Shown one piece after another: positions 22,640-33,960 of a stretch of 64,000 nucleotides of DNA (positions are counted from its first letter, which is position 1; the number at the start of each line of letters is the position of its first letter). Source of the stretch: Shinisaurus crocodilurus. Its lineage: Eukaryota > Chordata > Lepidosauria > Squamata > Shinisauridae. Position numbers and translations under genes: made by a program. The DNA lies in NCBI GenBank assembly GCA_021292165.1, contig CM037876.1, positions 40,472,575 to 40,536,574 of the forward strand. The letters run 5' to 3'. The notes below the pieces were generated by a model. That model was not told the origin of the DNA. It searched no databases and saw only the letters and a list, made by a program, of their open reading frames with translations.

Positions 22640-22960
22640 AATATTGCCATGGCAGCTCACATAATCAAACCAATACAAAGCATAAAAATAAACAGCAATA
22701 AATAGATTTTTTTAAAAAAACAAAATGTCTACAATAAAACGTTAACCATAAAAATGGCAGCAGAAAAATAATAATCACAACTTAAGAATTAAGCACCTGG
22801 GGAAATAAAAATGTCCTTTGCTTAGTGCCAAAGATATAACTAAGCAAGTACAAGGTGAGCCTCCCAGAACTTTATCAGTGCGAGACCACAACTGGCCCAA
22901 AGGCCCATCTAGCTGAAATTGTTTGTTTTAAAGGAGAATGGGAGGTTAAATTGCCAGTAG
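22640..22960 (-). mobile_element. LINE 3' tail, degenerate
   Basis: A-rich plus-strand text (GCATAAAAATAAACAGCAAT, ACAATAAAACGTTAACC) has the look of minus-strand LINE 3' ends seen elsewhere here. 22870-22915 (TGGCCCAAAGGCCCATCTAG) resembles a CR1 3' region. Broken; no frame. Confidence 0.45.
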
Positions 22961-23099
22961 GGCATAGGATAGACAGAGGGCTCTCATCACTAATAAAAAA
23001 AGTATATCATCTAGACTATTTACAGGATGACCCTTTAAAAACATTTGCTTACAAACATAAAACACATGCATAAAAGCAGCTATTTTATAAATAATTCTA

Positions 23100-23215
23100 C
23101 TCTTATCAGCACTGATCTTGGAAGGTCCACACAGCTATCCTGACTAGTAGTTGATAAACCTCTCCATGAATTTGGCCAATCCCCTTTTAAAGCCAGTATC
23201 TAAGCCAGTGGTCAT
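23100..23215 (+). mobile_element. CR1 3' region, part 1
   Basis: Contains ATAAACCTCTCCATGAATTT, CCAATCCCCTTTTAAAGCC and CTAAGCCAGTGGTCAT, the same order as in the CR1-type 3' region at 47796-48100. It continues after the inserted element at 24014. Confidence 0.75.
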
Positions 23216-24013
23216 TAGTGCTGTGCCAAACATTTCTCCCACATTTTTTTAACCATTTTTATTCAATTTGATAGAAAAGAAATGCAGTGGTGAAGGAAAT
23301 TTCAGAGAAATTCTCATGGGTTGGGTTTGGGTTTGGGTTTCTTGTGCTTTACCTTACTTGGGAGGTGGCTGAGGAGTGTGCACAAGTATCCTGTTTTTCA
23401 CTGTACAATCAACTCTCCAGCAACCCGTAGCCTCCTTGGTTTCCCACATTTCAATAAAATTCAGGAGACATCATGATGAGGTAATTTCTTCCCCACTACC
23501 TCACGGAGAGATATGTAATAAAAAGAACACACAGAGACAGCACTCTTGGCCACCTTGCAGTGATTAAGTAAGCTCAAAAATACCACCAAACTAAATTAGA
23601 AATAGCCTTAAGAATGAGGCAGAACAATGGAAGCCTCTTTCATGGGGGAAGAAAACTTCCAGGAAATTGGAGGTCAGATTTTTTGACACAGCACTAGCTT
23701 CCCCTCTTCCCTGGAGCTGGACACAACGCTGCCCACCTCACACCTGCATAGTTGTGGATGCACAATGGGGCCAGCCTGCCAACACAGTTGATGCTGTTGC
23801 CACTGGCAGTGGCAGAACAACCCTCCCTAAAAAAAAAACCTTACAAAAAAAGAAAGAAGCTGTACTACAACCCCTGCCAATGGTGAGCCCTACCTGTGAG
23901 AAATTGTTGAGAATTTCTCCCTCTGAAGAAATTCAGCAAAATTGCCCCCTCCCCAATTTCTCTGCCAAAAAATAGGGTGGAGAATTTTGAGAGGCCATGT
24001 GTGTTCAGCTCTA
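23216..24013. mobile_element. hAT-like element inserted in a CR1 fragment
   Basis: 798 bp with ends TAGTGCTGTGCC and GTTCAGCTCTA (short inverted ends) and flanking octamers GTGGTCAT (23208-23215) and GTGGCCAT (24014-24021), seven of eight identical. Removing it rejoins the CR1 text. The interior has no transposase; it includes GGGTTT repeats at 23318-23340 and an A-rich block near 23830. Confidence 0.75.
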
Positions 24014-24060
24014 GTGGCCATAACCACATCTTGAGGCAGAAAATTCCAAATGGTTTCATT
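24014..24060 (+). mobile_element. CR1 3' region, part 2
   Basis: GTGGCCATAACCACATCTTG and GGCAGAAAATTCCAAATG continue the CR1 stretch interrupted at 23215. Confidence 0.75.
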
Positions 24061-24206
24061 CAGGGCTTTTTTTCTGGTGGAACTCACCGAAACTGAGTTC
24101 CAGCACCTTTTCTTCTATTAATTGCATTACAATTTAATCGCCATCTACTCCCGAGGAAATGTAATCCAAGAGTTCCGGTACCTTTTTCTCCAGAAAAAAA
24201 GCACTG
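24061..24206. mobile_element. 146-bp hAT MITE, 8-bp target duplication
   Basis: Ends CAGGGCTTTTTTTCTGG and CCAGAAAAAAAGCACTG are inverted; the perfect duplication GTTTCATT lies at 24053-24060 and 24207-24214. Sub-terminal GAACTCACCG and GAGTTCCGGTACC are also partly inverted. Non-autonomous. Confidence 0.9.
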
Positions 24207-24214
24207 GTTTCATT

Positions 24215-24345
24215 TATTCATTATTTATAAGGTATTTTTATAGCACGTTTCAATCATATTCCAGGGTGGTTTACAAAAAGAATAAAACAATTAAAATGCA
24301 TAATGATAATAATAAAACAAATAGCTAAAAGCCAAACAAATGAAC
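24215..24345 (-). mobile_element. LINE 3' tail
   Basis: TTATAAGGTATTTTTATAGC followed by GGGTGGTTTACAAAAAG is the reverse of a LINE/SINE end of the form TGTAAACCACC..ATAAATA. Short and degenerate. Confidence 0.55.
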
Positions 24346-24479
24346 TAAAACCTATATTTATATTCTTAGGTTTTGGAGTTTTTCTGATAGCAATGATCAC
24401 AAATACTGATCTCCACGTACAGCCCTAGAAGAATATTGCTATCAAAATTGGCTTTATCCTTTACCCTGCTGAAAAATTC

Positions 24480-24920
24480 TAAAATGCTCTAATATAAAAT
24501 GTTATATGGCATGGCTGAGAAATTTGCTCCATCAAGTTTTTTTTTTTTTTTTAATGGATTTATCTGATCCCCTGCTCCCAGAACCAAACACAGAAACAGA
24601 CACAAACTGTGGTTGGAAATCTGTACATTTCCAGGCTTGCGATATGTTCCACGAAAGAAAGAAAAAAATGAGTTCAGCAATATGCACACATTTGAAAAAT
24701 GCACAAAAGCTACTGCATACATTTCTAAAATGCACATAAACATGCGTTATTTGATGAGGGCATCCATTAATGTGTGTATTTTAAAAATACACACAAAAAT
24801 AAGTACAGATATTTTCCTGTTTGTTGTTGTTTTAATCAACACAGAATCGGTACAGAATGGACTTAGAGGTAGGAAAAGGAGGAAGTCACAGAAATGGATT
24901 TGACAGATCCGTCTGATCCT
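24480..24920. repeat. Dispersed repeat, GTGCACATTT-rich family
   Basis: Shares ATGCACACATTTGAAAAATG, ACACACAAAAATAAGTACAG and TTGTTGTTGTTTTAAT with 45200-45530 and 46185-46330. Non-coding; overlapping frames on both strands are artefacts. Confidence 0.55.
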
Positions 24921-24939
24921 ACAACTTTCTCAAAACTAA

Positions 24940-25400
24940 ACAAGACTCTGGCTTAAACTTTCAAACAGAGAAAAATCTGAGGCAGTACAATAGCTTCAGA
25001 TGCCATTATTTGGTGTTTACTTAGAATTACCATCCCCAGCAGTGTTTTCACTACTGAAATAAACATTCTGAGAATACTGTCTGTACGCTTTTCTGCTGTG
25101 CATTGCCCACAATCAACTCAATTTAGCTTATGAAAGCTGCTGGGAAAATAAATAGCCCAAAGTGGTGTGGCTCCACATTTATAAAGCAAAAATTCCACAC
25201 TGAAGCTGATGTTAATTGAAAAGGAATCACAAATTTAAATATATCTTAATTAAAGAACTGTAGAGTTTTGATGCCAGCCCCTGCAGTATATCAAATGAAA
25301 ATAATGGGTCCTTTTCCTACATTAATTTGACACAATGAAAATACAATTGCTCAGCCCACAAACAAATTATCTCAGTGTATTTAGAGTTGTCATTTAGGTT
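24940..25400. other. Single-copy-looking AT-rich block, possible regulatory element
   Basis: No repeat signature. Between 25120 and 25400 there are TTAATTAAAG, GTTAATTG, ATTAATTTG and AAATTAT words like homeodomain sites. Conservation cannot be judged from one sequence. Confidence 0.3.
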
Positions 25401-26110
25401 CACTGAAGTCAGGCTTCCAAAGGGATGGTCTGTCTGGGACTTTTTGCTATATGTGGCGATGACTACGTCCCTGCTCCCTGGTCAGCCTGAACTTGGGAAT
25501 CAATGATATGTGTTTGCTGACAGAAGAATGTCCTATGCATCGAATGAATGGACATTTGGAGATGGCTCCTTGAAACATAATCTAGTGTGTGGTGCATTAT
25601 GGCATATGTCCCCACACCACCGGATCTCTAATTAACTTATCTCCCCGGGTCACCCAACTGTTCCTCTTCCCCTCTGATACCTGCTTGGCCTTGTTTGGCA
25701 GAAGAGTGTGCGGAGCACCTCTAAGATGGTGCTGAGCAGGCTTCTAATTCCAGGGGAAAGAACTATGTGATTGATTGCCTATGCCTAGCCCCACCCCCCA
25801 CCCCCATAGACATACATTTGCATAAAATTTGCACATGCTTGTTTCTATTATATGTGCAAATTCAAATAACTTCTAGTTTTGAAAGGTTCTATGTTTTACA
25901 GTGCCCACTCTGATTATACTGGGCAGATAGAAAAAGAGGATGCCGTGCGCTAGACAGAACTTCCAATACTAGGCTGTCAAGCATGAAAGAGGACACCTGG
26001 CCACTCTTTATGGCTCCATCCACAAGGATGCAGGGCCTTTAACAGTTACACTGGTACTGTGGGATGGACACAGAGAACAGCAACTGGGGTGGCACCATGT
26101 AATATTTAAA
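25401..26110. other. Spacer, nothing recognised
   Basis: No coding frame or repeat family identified; a C-run lies at 25790-25806. Confidence 0.4.
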
Positions 26111-26310
26111 TAGTGAAGGCTGGTGGCCCCAATGCCAGTGGGGCAGTGTATCAACTCTGGGTTTTACTGTGAACATTTAAGGAGCTACCCATCATGCTGA
26201 ACTCTATCCCCAAAATAGGTTCAGCACCATGGATAGCATCTTTAAAGTTCAGATTGAAACCCGGACTGCATATACCACCCCACTGACATTGGAGCCACCA
26301 GCCACTGCTA
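26111..26310. mobile_element. Foldback element with GGCTGGTGGC ends
   Basis: TAGTGAAGGCTGGTGGCCCC on the left and GGAGCCACCAGCCACTGCTA on the right are imperfect inverted repeats that extend inward as CAATGCCAGTGGGG and CCCCACTGACATTG. No clear target duplication. About 200 bp, non-coding. Confidence 0.65.
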
Positions 26311-26335
26311 AAGGTAGTCTAGATTGTGTGGATTG

Positions 26336-26690
26336 TGTTTGTTTGGTTATTTAATACATTTCTATACTGCCTTTCTGCCAAGACACCCAAAGCGGTTTAC
26401 AATGTTTAAATACTGAAACAAACAAACAACAAACAACAAATGTTAAAAAAAACCCAAACCAAAGAAACACCAGTTCTCTGGCTAACTGAAGGTTTCTTCA
26501 GGAGCTGACGATACAAGCTCCTTGGGCTGGGCTTCTCTTCTTCCTTCCCTCTGTAGCCCCAGGGAAGTTGGGAGAGGGGTTGCCTGAACAGTCCTCTCAG
26601 GCTGGTGATGGTCGTTTCAGGAGCTGATGGCAAGACCTCCCCATCCTGGGCTTCTTCTCTTTTGCCTTCCCTCAGGGCACACAGATCTTA
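26336..26690 (-). repeat. LINE/SINE-like repeat with duplicated inner module
   Basis: Reverse complement of 45535-45862. On the minus strand it starts CTGTGTGCCCTGAGGGAAGG, holds two copies of a module GGGAAGG..AGAAG..AAGCCCAGG, and ends ACATTGTAAACCGCTTTGGG, GGCAGAAAGGCAGTATAGAA. The tail resembles those of squamate SINE/LINE elements. Family name not known to me. Confidence 0.7.
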
Positions 26691-26770
26691 AATTGCCTCA
26701 AAGTCCTGCTCAGGCACAGGAGGAAATATGAATGTGCAAGATCAGCCCTTACACTTGGCAGGCAGTAGGA

Positions 26771-26990
26771 AAATAGAAAGCTGCCCTGTACCAGTTCAGA
26801 CTGGTACATTCATTCACCTAGCCTGGTATTGTCCATTCTAACTGGCAATGGCCCTCCAGGATCTCAGGCAATGGTCTTCCCCCATAACCTATTACTGAAT
26901 CCTTTTATGCAGAGATGCCGGGAACTGAACCTGGGACTTTCTGCATACAGAACATGTGTTCTGCACTGAGCTCCTGACCCTCTATATCAA
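26771..26990 (-). mobile_element. tRNA-headed SINE, nearly full length
   Basis: Minus strand: CTCAGTGCAGAACACATG, CAGGTTCAGTTCCCGGCATC (B box), CTGCCAGTTAGAATGGACAA, and a tail GTACAGGGCAGCTTTCTATT. Confidence 0.75.
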
Positions 26991-29038
26991 AGGTAGGCCC
27001 TGGTCCTGATGTCCAACTTGGATCCTGTGGAATAGTCAGGCCTTGTATAAAGTGCAAGAGCTTGGCCATTTGCCCCTGTTTGGTAAGCAGACCAGCCAGC
27101 ACCTTCTGTACTTCTGGCTCCAGCGTGTCACAGCTCAGTCATAGCTTTCCATATATTTAATAGCCCACCATGAACCTGAAACGTTGCAGTGGCATGAACA
27201 ATGTATGCAATGCTATTGTCAGAAAAGTGCTGTCATGGAATGAACCATGACATGGAATGAATCATTCCACGTTTAACCATGAGAAAGGGGTCATGTCAAG
27301 AGCTTATTGCAGCTTAAAATATTTGCAGCTAGCCCTAGAGTTGGAGTAGATTCACCACAGGCATACCTCTGGGCATGTTCACCTCCAGCTATGCAGTAAC
27401 CTTTGGAAGGTCTTATTTATCTTGCTCTTAGCATCCCTGACTGCCATTGCAGTTTGATAACTCCATTCCACATGGTAAAGATTTTGAAACATTAACACCC
27501 CCCCTCAGTTCTTAAATAGGGGATGGTGGTGTTTTCTTTAAAATGTGTCTCGCAGTCATTTGTGTCTTTATTCAAGTGCATAAAATTCTTTGAAATATTA
27601 TTGGAAGATGGAAAAGCAAGATGTATGTTTCTGTACCAGTTCTCTTGTAACAAGAACTTACCACAGGTTAAAATAAACAGTGAACTCTCTTTATTATGGT
27701 GAGATGGTAACACAAGCTATCCTTCAGAATTTGTGGCATGGGAACTTCACAGAGGTTACAGTCTGAATAAATCATTTTGTTCAATTAGGAGCACAGACAG
27801 GGTTGTAAAATCCAGCATTACGTTCCACGACATGATGCAAACAGAAGCTGGGAACAGGATTCTGAAGACCAGAGAAGTAGTCTAAGGCAGAGTTTCAAAA
27901 GGCACAGGTTTCTAGATTTCCTAGAGTTCAGGATTCAGGAGAATAATTTCCAAGACAAGGTCCCACAAACATGGGAGCCAAAAGATCAAGATTCAGGTAT
28001 AGTCCAAACAAGAGAGGTTTCCAGTACTAAAGATGTTGTATTCACCAAGCTCCCTGGGGTCTGCCGCCTCTTAGAGCTCTTCACCAGTCCACCTATCCCT
28101 GTAGGCAAACTTTGTTTGTAAATGTGAACTATGCCTACGTGAGTGTTTCTCGTCCAACCTCTTTAGATGCCTCCATTTCCAAGAAGATAAGTTTGAAAAC
28201 CTCCCTTCCTCAGCTGAGACACCAACCAGGTTGTTTCCCACAGAGAGGCTTCCAGATGCCTGCACTAAAGGCGCACTTTCCAAGCAAGGTCGAATTTTGC
28301 AGCTGGCAAGGAATATCAGACTCCTCTAGCCTGCTTCCCTTTGAGAGACAGGCTCTACCATTCTGACATTCCACTGCCTGAGCAGCCCCCAAATTATGAG
28401 TCCCTTCTATCTCTGAGTCTGAATCTTTCTGCAAGGCTGCAGCACCAAGGCCAGTAGAAGGCATGGGGGGGGGGGAAGCATGACAATGTACTTTTTAAAG
28501 GTAAATAAAGGGAATGCTGATAGGACCAAGCAAGGGAAAGCTCTTAAACCTATCACCTTTCAATTAAAATAAACAAATAGTACTGATCATGTGTTTTGAT
28601 AGTCAATGGATGCATTCACTAGGTCAAGAGCAAGCAAACAAATACTAGTTCCCCAAAGAATAGGGAACAGACAACACTGTGAATACAACAGTGTCGAAGA
28701 TCACATGAAGCAAAAAATGGGAGGCCCTCTGGCCATTTCTTTTTTAAAAAAACTAACTTCTGTTTTTATTTTTTCACCTTTTTTTTTTTTTTTTTTTTTT
28801 ACCTTAGATTGGGACTGTGGCACTGGAGGAGCCATTTCCTCTCCTACCATTTTCTCAATCAAAATCACCTCCCCAAAACTGCTATTTGTTCCATGGGGCA
28901 AAAGTAACATATGATACCTGTATGTTCTGCCCCATGAGGCAAATCAGCTTCAAGGAGATAATTTGAATAGGGAGAACAGTGTTGTGGAAAGGTTTAAACC
29001 TCAGCACCACACTCCAAATCTGAATTGGGCCCCTCTCC
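26991..29038. other. Spacer, no gene recognised
   Basis: Mostly single-copy-looking sequence with a G-run at 28466-28475 and a T-run at 28779-28800. The opposing open frames at 28071-28464 have no domain. I see no splice-framed coding signal. Confidence 0.4.
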
Positions 29039-29039
29039 T

Positions 29040-29066
29040 GTTGTTGTTGTTGCTGCTGCTGCTGCT

Positions 29067-29107
<41 letters not shown>

Positions 29108-29108
29108 T
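29040..29108. repeat. (TTG)n(CTG)n(ATC)n compound microsatellite
   Basis: Three triplet types in series; ATC forms the longest part. Confidence 0.95.
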
Positions 29109-30334
29109 AAAAACACCATAGAAGATCTTATTCACTGATCTCCCAAGTCATGACTAGTTTGGCCAAAAGATAGGGACAATTGTAAATTTCATTTCACAAG
29201 TGTATCCCAGATGGACACTTGGATTTTGGCAATGGCCAGAGTGGCTAATGTGATAAAGTTGCTGATGGATGAATATAGTTAGGAAATGTTAGCTAATACA
29301 TGTTTAAATTTCAGGCTGCGGATGTGCCCTAGACATTGTCTCCAAGTGATCAATCTCTGGATAGTGTTGAAAAGAGAAGGGGAAGAAGAGGTCTTATATA
29401 AATCAATAGTGATTTTAATAAACTGGGGGCTTCTCAGTACTAAATCTGTCTGCATCTGATCTGAATTGCAATTACCTGTCAAAAATTCATCCATCATAGC
29501 TGAGTTCCAGACACACGTTCTGGTAGCAGATGTTTCAGGAAAGCTATTTCATATGGGAAATATATCTTTTAGTGTATGGCATTCCCAAAGACAAAGGAGG
29601 AAAACAGCAAACATCTTCAGACACAAGCCAAGCAGTAATAACCACATCCAAACTTAGTTTAATTTACATAATTTTAAATTGCATCAAATGTAAATCGATA
29701 TAAAAATGCCAAGTTCAACTGATCCCTCAAATATAAATAACTGCCCTTCAGTTTTGGAGACTTGATGATAGGTATAATATTTCTAGATGTCTTAAGGTTT
29801 TGATCTGAAGCACACTTCAGAGGTGGATGTAACACTCTTGAAATGTCTTGGCCTGACCTTTACTAACCAGTAAAAAATAATAACAACAACAAATCTCCCC
29901 CTTAGTTTCTTTGCAATATAGAGATTCTCTGTATTATTCTGGCTGGGTATTATTGTGAAGTGAAAGATGTGTTAGGGTTAAAGAAAATGTTCTCCTAATT
30001 AAGCATAGTGGAGCTATGTGTGATTGCATTCCCCACTCTCTGGCAAGTGTGTGCAACCCTGATTTGGATCAGGACCCTGCTGCTTTGGGTTTAAGCTTCC
30101 CCCACCCACCCAATGTCATCCCCAGATTTCACCCCTCCATATGGTGGGGAGTAAAAAGAAAACAGTCTCCATTGGAATCGATGTAGGATTTTTTTTTTCT
30201 TTTTTCAACCCTCCCATGGTCGGGGGGGGGGATTTGGGATGCAAATGGGTGGGGAGAAGCTTAAGCTCTCCTCTCCCAAAGCACTATGGTCCCAGGGCTG
30301 TCAAGAAATCCGTTCTATTTTTGAGATTCAGCTG
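29109..30334. other. Spacer, nothing recognised
   Basis: No repeat family or coding frame identified; C- and G-rich patches near 30100-30240. Confidence 0.4.
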
Positions 30335-30342
30335 CCTGTAAA

Positions 30343-31438
30343 CAGGGCCGGTGCTACCATTAGGCCAACTAGGTGGCTGCCTAGAGCGCATGGCTAAATG
30401 GGGCGCAGAAACCACACCAAATCAGAAGCTTCCCTGGTTTTTCCCCCTTCACTTCGCTTCTTTCTCTCTCCATGTGCCGGTCTCTTCTTCTGTTTTTGTT
30501 GTCCCCAGGCTTGCTTTCTCTTTCTGTCTTTCTTTCTTTCTCCCCCCCTCTCCCCCTCCTCCTTTTCTTTCCCCGCTGCGGCAGCTACTTCGGCTCTCTC
30601 CTTTTTTTCGCCATCCTCCTGCTGCTGCTGCTGCTGCCGCCGCTGCCGCTGCCACCGCCGCCGCTTGCCCGAGCCTTATGCCGCTCCTGCTTCTTTCGCA
30701 AGTGGGTCTCTTTAGCAAAGCTGCTTTCTCGTACAGCACATGGGGCGATAAGGGGAGGAGAAGAGGGGGGGCTGTTAGGGAGGGAGGTGGCGGCGGCGGC
30801 GCTGGAGGAGGTGGGTGGGTGGGGAGGGAGGCAGAAAGAGAGAGGGGGTAACCAGAGTGAACTCTCCCCAAGCTGAGGAGCCCCCACCCCTAGCCAGGGA
30901 GAATGATAAAAGGAGTGGGGGTGGGGGAGGAGGAGGAAGGGGGGGCTGGGGGAGCAAAAAAAAATTAATAATACATTTTTATTTAATAATAAATATCAGA
31001 AGCAAAAAAATAAACCAGAATTTTGCGTGCACGCGAAAGTAGAAATTGGAGAGGGTGGGGGGAAGAGGAGCTTGCAGGAGAGGAGATGGGGTGTGTGGGG
31101 GGAAGGAGGAGAGATAAATTTTGCACATACACACAAAAAAGAAGGTAAAGGGGGAGGGGAACAAAAAGAAGAGAGAGAGAGAGAACGAAAGAGAGAGAAG
31201 GGGTAAGAAAAGAAAAGGAGGGGGGGAGAAAGAGAGGGAAGACAGACCAGAGAATCCCAGTGATCAAATATGCTAAGGAGGAGGATAATAATTTATTATG
31301 ATAATATTTTTTTTAGGTGTTGCCAATTGACTTTTATTTCATAATGGGCATAGGGCTGGAGGGAGGGCTCAAGTGGGAAGGGGGGGCGCTAAATATCTGA
31401 TCTTGCCTAGGGCACCAAACTGCCATGCACCGGCCCTG
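30343..31438 (+). mobile_element. hAT element, CAGGGCCGGTGC family, with GC-rich cargo
   Basis: 1096 bp. Left end CAGGGCCGGTGCTACCATTA, right end GCACCGGCCCTG, perfect 8-bp duplication CCTGTAAA at 30335-30342 and 31439-31446. The first 70 and last 140 bases match the 14642 MITE and the 35277 element. Between about 30413 and 31296 lies unrelated sequence: a pyrimidine-rich tract, CTG/CCG triplets (30616-30665), then a long purine-rich stretch. No transposase frame. The inner part may be captured host DNA from a CpG-rich gene start. Long open frames here (up to 166 codons, both strands) are compositional. Confidence 0.88.
30413..31296. other. Cargo segment of the hAT element, CpG and triplet rich
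   Basis: Shares nothing visible with the cargo at 35376-36737. It holds (CTG)n, CCGCCGCTGCCGCTGCCACC, a bare CTTTAGCAAAGCTGC, and GA-rich tracts to 31260. The composition is that of a 5' untranslated or promoter region, but no gene can be named. Confidence 0.5.
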
Positions 31439-31446
31439 CCTGTAAA

Positions 31447-32168
31447 AACTCCATTTCATGAAGATGGGCCTGCACACACTCGTTAAACCACTTGTGTGTG
31501 TTATCCATTGTTGCTCTGACTTCAAAGCCGGAGCCAAACTCTTTCCAAATTAGGCTGAATTATTTCAGCTGGGCTCCTGCGATAACTTTCCACCCCACTC
31601 CTGAAAGCCTGAGGACATTATTCAGCCAGCTCGCCATTGGCTAAGGAGGCTCACCTCACAGTTTATTAAAATCACTATTGATTTATATAAGACCCCTTCC
31701 TCCCCTTCACCTCACATTTGTCAAAGGCTTGTGTGTATAAAGCAAGAGGGGCGGTTCTTTCTGCACCAGCTGTGGGTGCGGGGGGAGGGAGCTCCAAGTT
31801 CGGAGACCCAGCTCCGATCTCGGAGCGACAGCTGTGGCTGTCAAGATGCTGCCTGGCAGCCATAAGATTTGCACTTAGGGGAATGTTTAGTTTGACCCTT
31901 AGGTTCTGTATATAATTTCCATAAAAGTGCATTTTCTGTGTTTGAATGTTAACACTTCTGTCCCTGCACTCCCCAAATATGCCTCTGTGATGAGCATTAA
32001 TCTCTCCTTAATGGTGTCTTGGAGCATCATCTCTGCTCTGAGTTTGTAGAGGATGGTGTATTGGTGTAACAACTTCAGGGAATCCTGTTGCCAGCTCCAG
32101 TCAACCAGTTGGGATTGTTCATTTCATGCAACACTTGTCCTGCACTCAAACCTTTTCAATAACATTAG
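31447..32168. other. Single-copy-looking spacer
   Basis: No repeat seen except a short text near 31830-31870 (GCTGCCTGGCAGCCATAAG) that resembles 12085-12110. 31540-31700 is moderately conserved-looking AT/GC mixed sequence, unassigned. Confidence 0.35.
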
Positions 32169-32169
32169 T

Positions 32170-32188
32170 CGTGTGTGTGTGTGTGTGT
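32170..32188. repeat. (GT)n microsatellite
   Basis: About nine GT units. Confidence 0.9.
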
Positions 32189-32577
32189 TTCCCCCCATAT
32201 CCTCAGGTTTCTTGCTAAATTACGTAACAAAATTGTCTTCCCTTCCATAAAACTAATGCTACCTTATAAAGTACATTCATTCTTACTGACCACAGTCCTC
32301 CAGTGTAACAGATGTGATGGATGTGCAGCCGTTAGGACCCACAAGAAATGGATTCAGATAGACATTTTACTTCAAACTCATGGGAGAGGCAGTTGTAAAA
32401 TAACCTACCAATAATTACTGAACAATGTGCAGTCATTATATTATCAACAAATAATACCCAAAATATATTAATAACTAACTGTATATCCTGAAACAATAAA
32501 CAACTGAAAAATGCCTTAGTACATTCTTTCTATTCTGACTCTACCTAAACTCTCTTCCCCCACAGACTCAAACTAAA

Positions 32578-32724
32578 GGCACAAATCCTCTGCAAGTTTC
32601 TACAGAAAAAAGGCCTACGACTCCCAGCATGCCTCAGCCAGCATAGCATAGCTGGCTGGGGCATGCTGTGAGTCATATGACCCATAGGCCATTTTTCTGT
32701 CTAAACATGCATAGGATTGCGCCC
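32578..32724. mobile_element. Foldback MITE, CAATCCTATGCATG family
   Basis: Right end TAAACATGCATAGGATTGCG matches 21671-21805; left end GGCACAAATCCTCTGCAAG is diverged. Inner arms TACGACTCCCAGCATGCC and GGCATGCTGTGAGTCATATG are opposed. Older than the 21671 copy judging by arm mismatches. Confidence 0.75.
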
Positions 32725-33916
32725 ATCTTCTACTAACTGCCAAAAGCATGTTCTTGCCACCCCAACAATCCTGGCATGCTCCTGTCAATCACATGAATCT
32801 GTCTCAATATTCTAACATGCCTAATGCAGCAATATGTAGGGACACTGTCAGATTGCAAGCTGTAGATCACCCCCTGTAGTATTTTAAATTTGCTGCTGAA
32901 TCAGGAGACATATTTCCCCCAGTCCAGTTCTTTCCAAAAGACTGGGGGATGGGGGGGGGGGGAATGGATGTGGAAAGCCACTAATGATTTCTTTTCTCCA
33001 AATAGTGCAGAATATTTAAATTAGAGCTGAGCAAAATACACACACACACTTTTGTGGCCCCATCTGTGAAAGTGGGGAACTATTTTTGCTATTTTGAGGG
33101 GGTATTTTGATGTCGTGGGACATGAAACCCACTGACAGTTATCTTGCCTCCTTGCTGCTGCTGCTGCCTACAATTTTTCATGTCTCAATATGTTCCAGAA
33201 TGAGGCTATGTAATGATACAGCATTGATTTGAGACATTCTGGGGATTAAAAACTGTGGATAGTAACAGCAAGGAGCCAGAGGGAGCAACGTTGAATTTTT
33301 TCCCCCACCTTTAAAATTCCCTAATCCTAAAAAGTGCCCTCTGGTGGGCCAACTCCTCCATCAGTAGGTGTCCTGCTCCATTGGTAGGCTGTGGCAATGA
33401 CAGTGGCATCTTACCTGTTAGTGATACAGGCAGTAGCACTCTGAGCAGTGCCAAGTCACTGGGTCTAGCTATTATCTTAATTTCCCACAATGTCCCCTGT
33501 GTAGTCTTGGTCCAGGGCATTGTGAGAAATGGCAGCTAGTAGCTGTATCTGGTGGTATTTGGAGCACAAGAATTGATAATTTATTTATTTTTTAAGGAGG
33601 CCAGGGCAAGTGTCAGAAGTGGGCCCTGCTGGAGACATGAGGCTGTGGCAGCTGCCCAAGGAGACCAGGTTGACCTGTCTTCAGTGGAATGTCTATCTGA
33701 TGACCAGCTTTTGTTTTGCTTTAAAACTTTTCAGCCATTAAAAGTTGTTTTTTTTAAAAAATTATTATTTCTCTTCTCTAAGTTACAGATTTATTTTTTA
33801 GCTCAACCAGGGACAGCTGTTTCTATAAAAGAACAATTTGAATTGTTATGTGTTTTGGCATGCTTTTTACCTGAGGACTGATTTCCTCTCCAAAGCTCAC
33901 CAAAAGAGAAAGAATA
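32725..33916. other. Spacer with part of a GAGCTG..-ended repeat
   Basis: TTAGAGCTGAGCAAAATACAC at 33022 resembles ends of the hAT-like family at 23216, but no partner end was located. No gene. Confidence 0.35.
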
Positions 33917-33960
33917 GAAAGAAAGAAAGAAAGAAAGACAGACAGACAGACAGACAGACA
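33917..33960. repeat. (GAAA)n(GACA)n microsatellite
   Basis: GAAA units pass into GACA units. Confidence 0.95.

Noticed and set aside
23318..23340. GGGTTT repeat as an interstitial telomere
   Set aside because: Vertebrate telomere repeat is TTAGGG; this is only about four units of GGGTTT inside a transposon.
27780..28490. Possible unrecognised repeat or LTR
   Set aside because: No copy elsewhere in the window and no structural ends.
29040..29108. Regular repeats suggestive of a CRISPR-like array
   Set aside because: They are simple triplets without spacers in a vertebrate sequence.
30351..30957. Several 100-166 codon frames on both strands
   Set aside because: GC- and purine-rich composition gives open frames on both strands at once; Pro/Ala/Gly-rich products have no domain.
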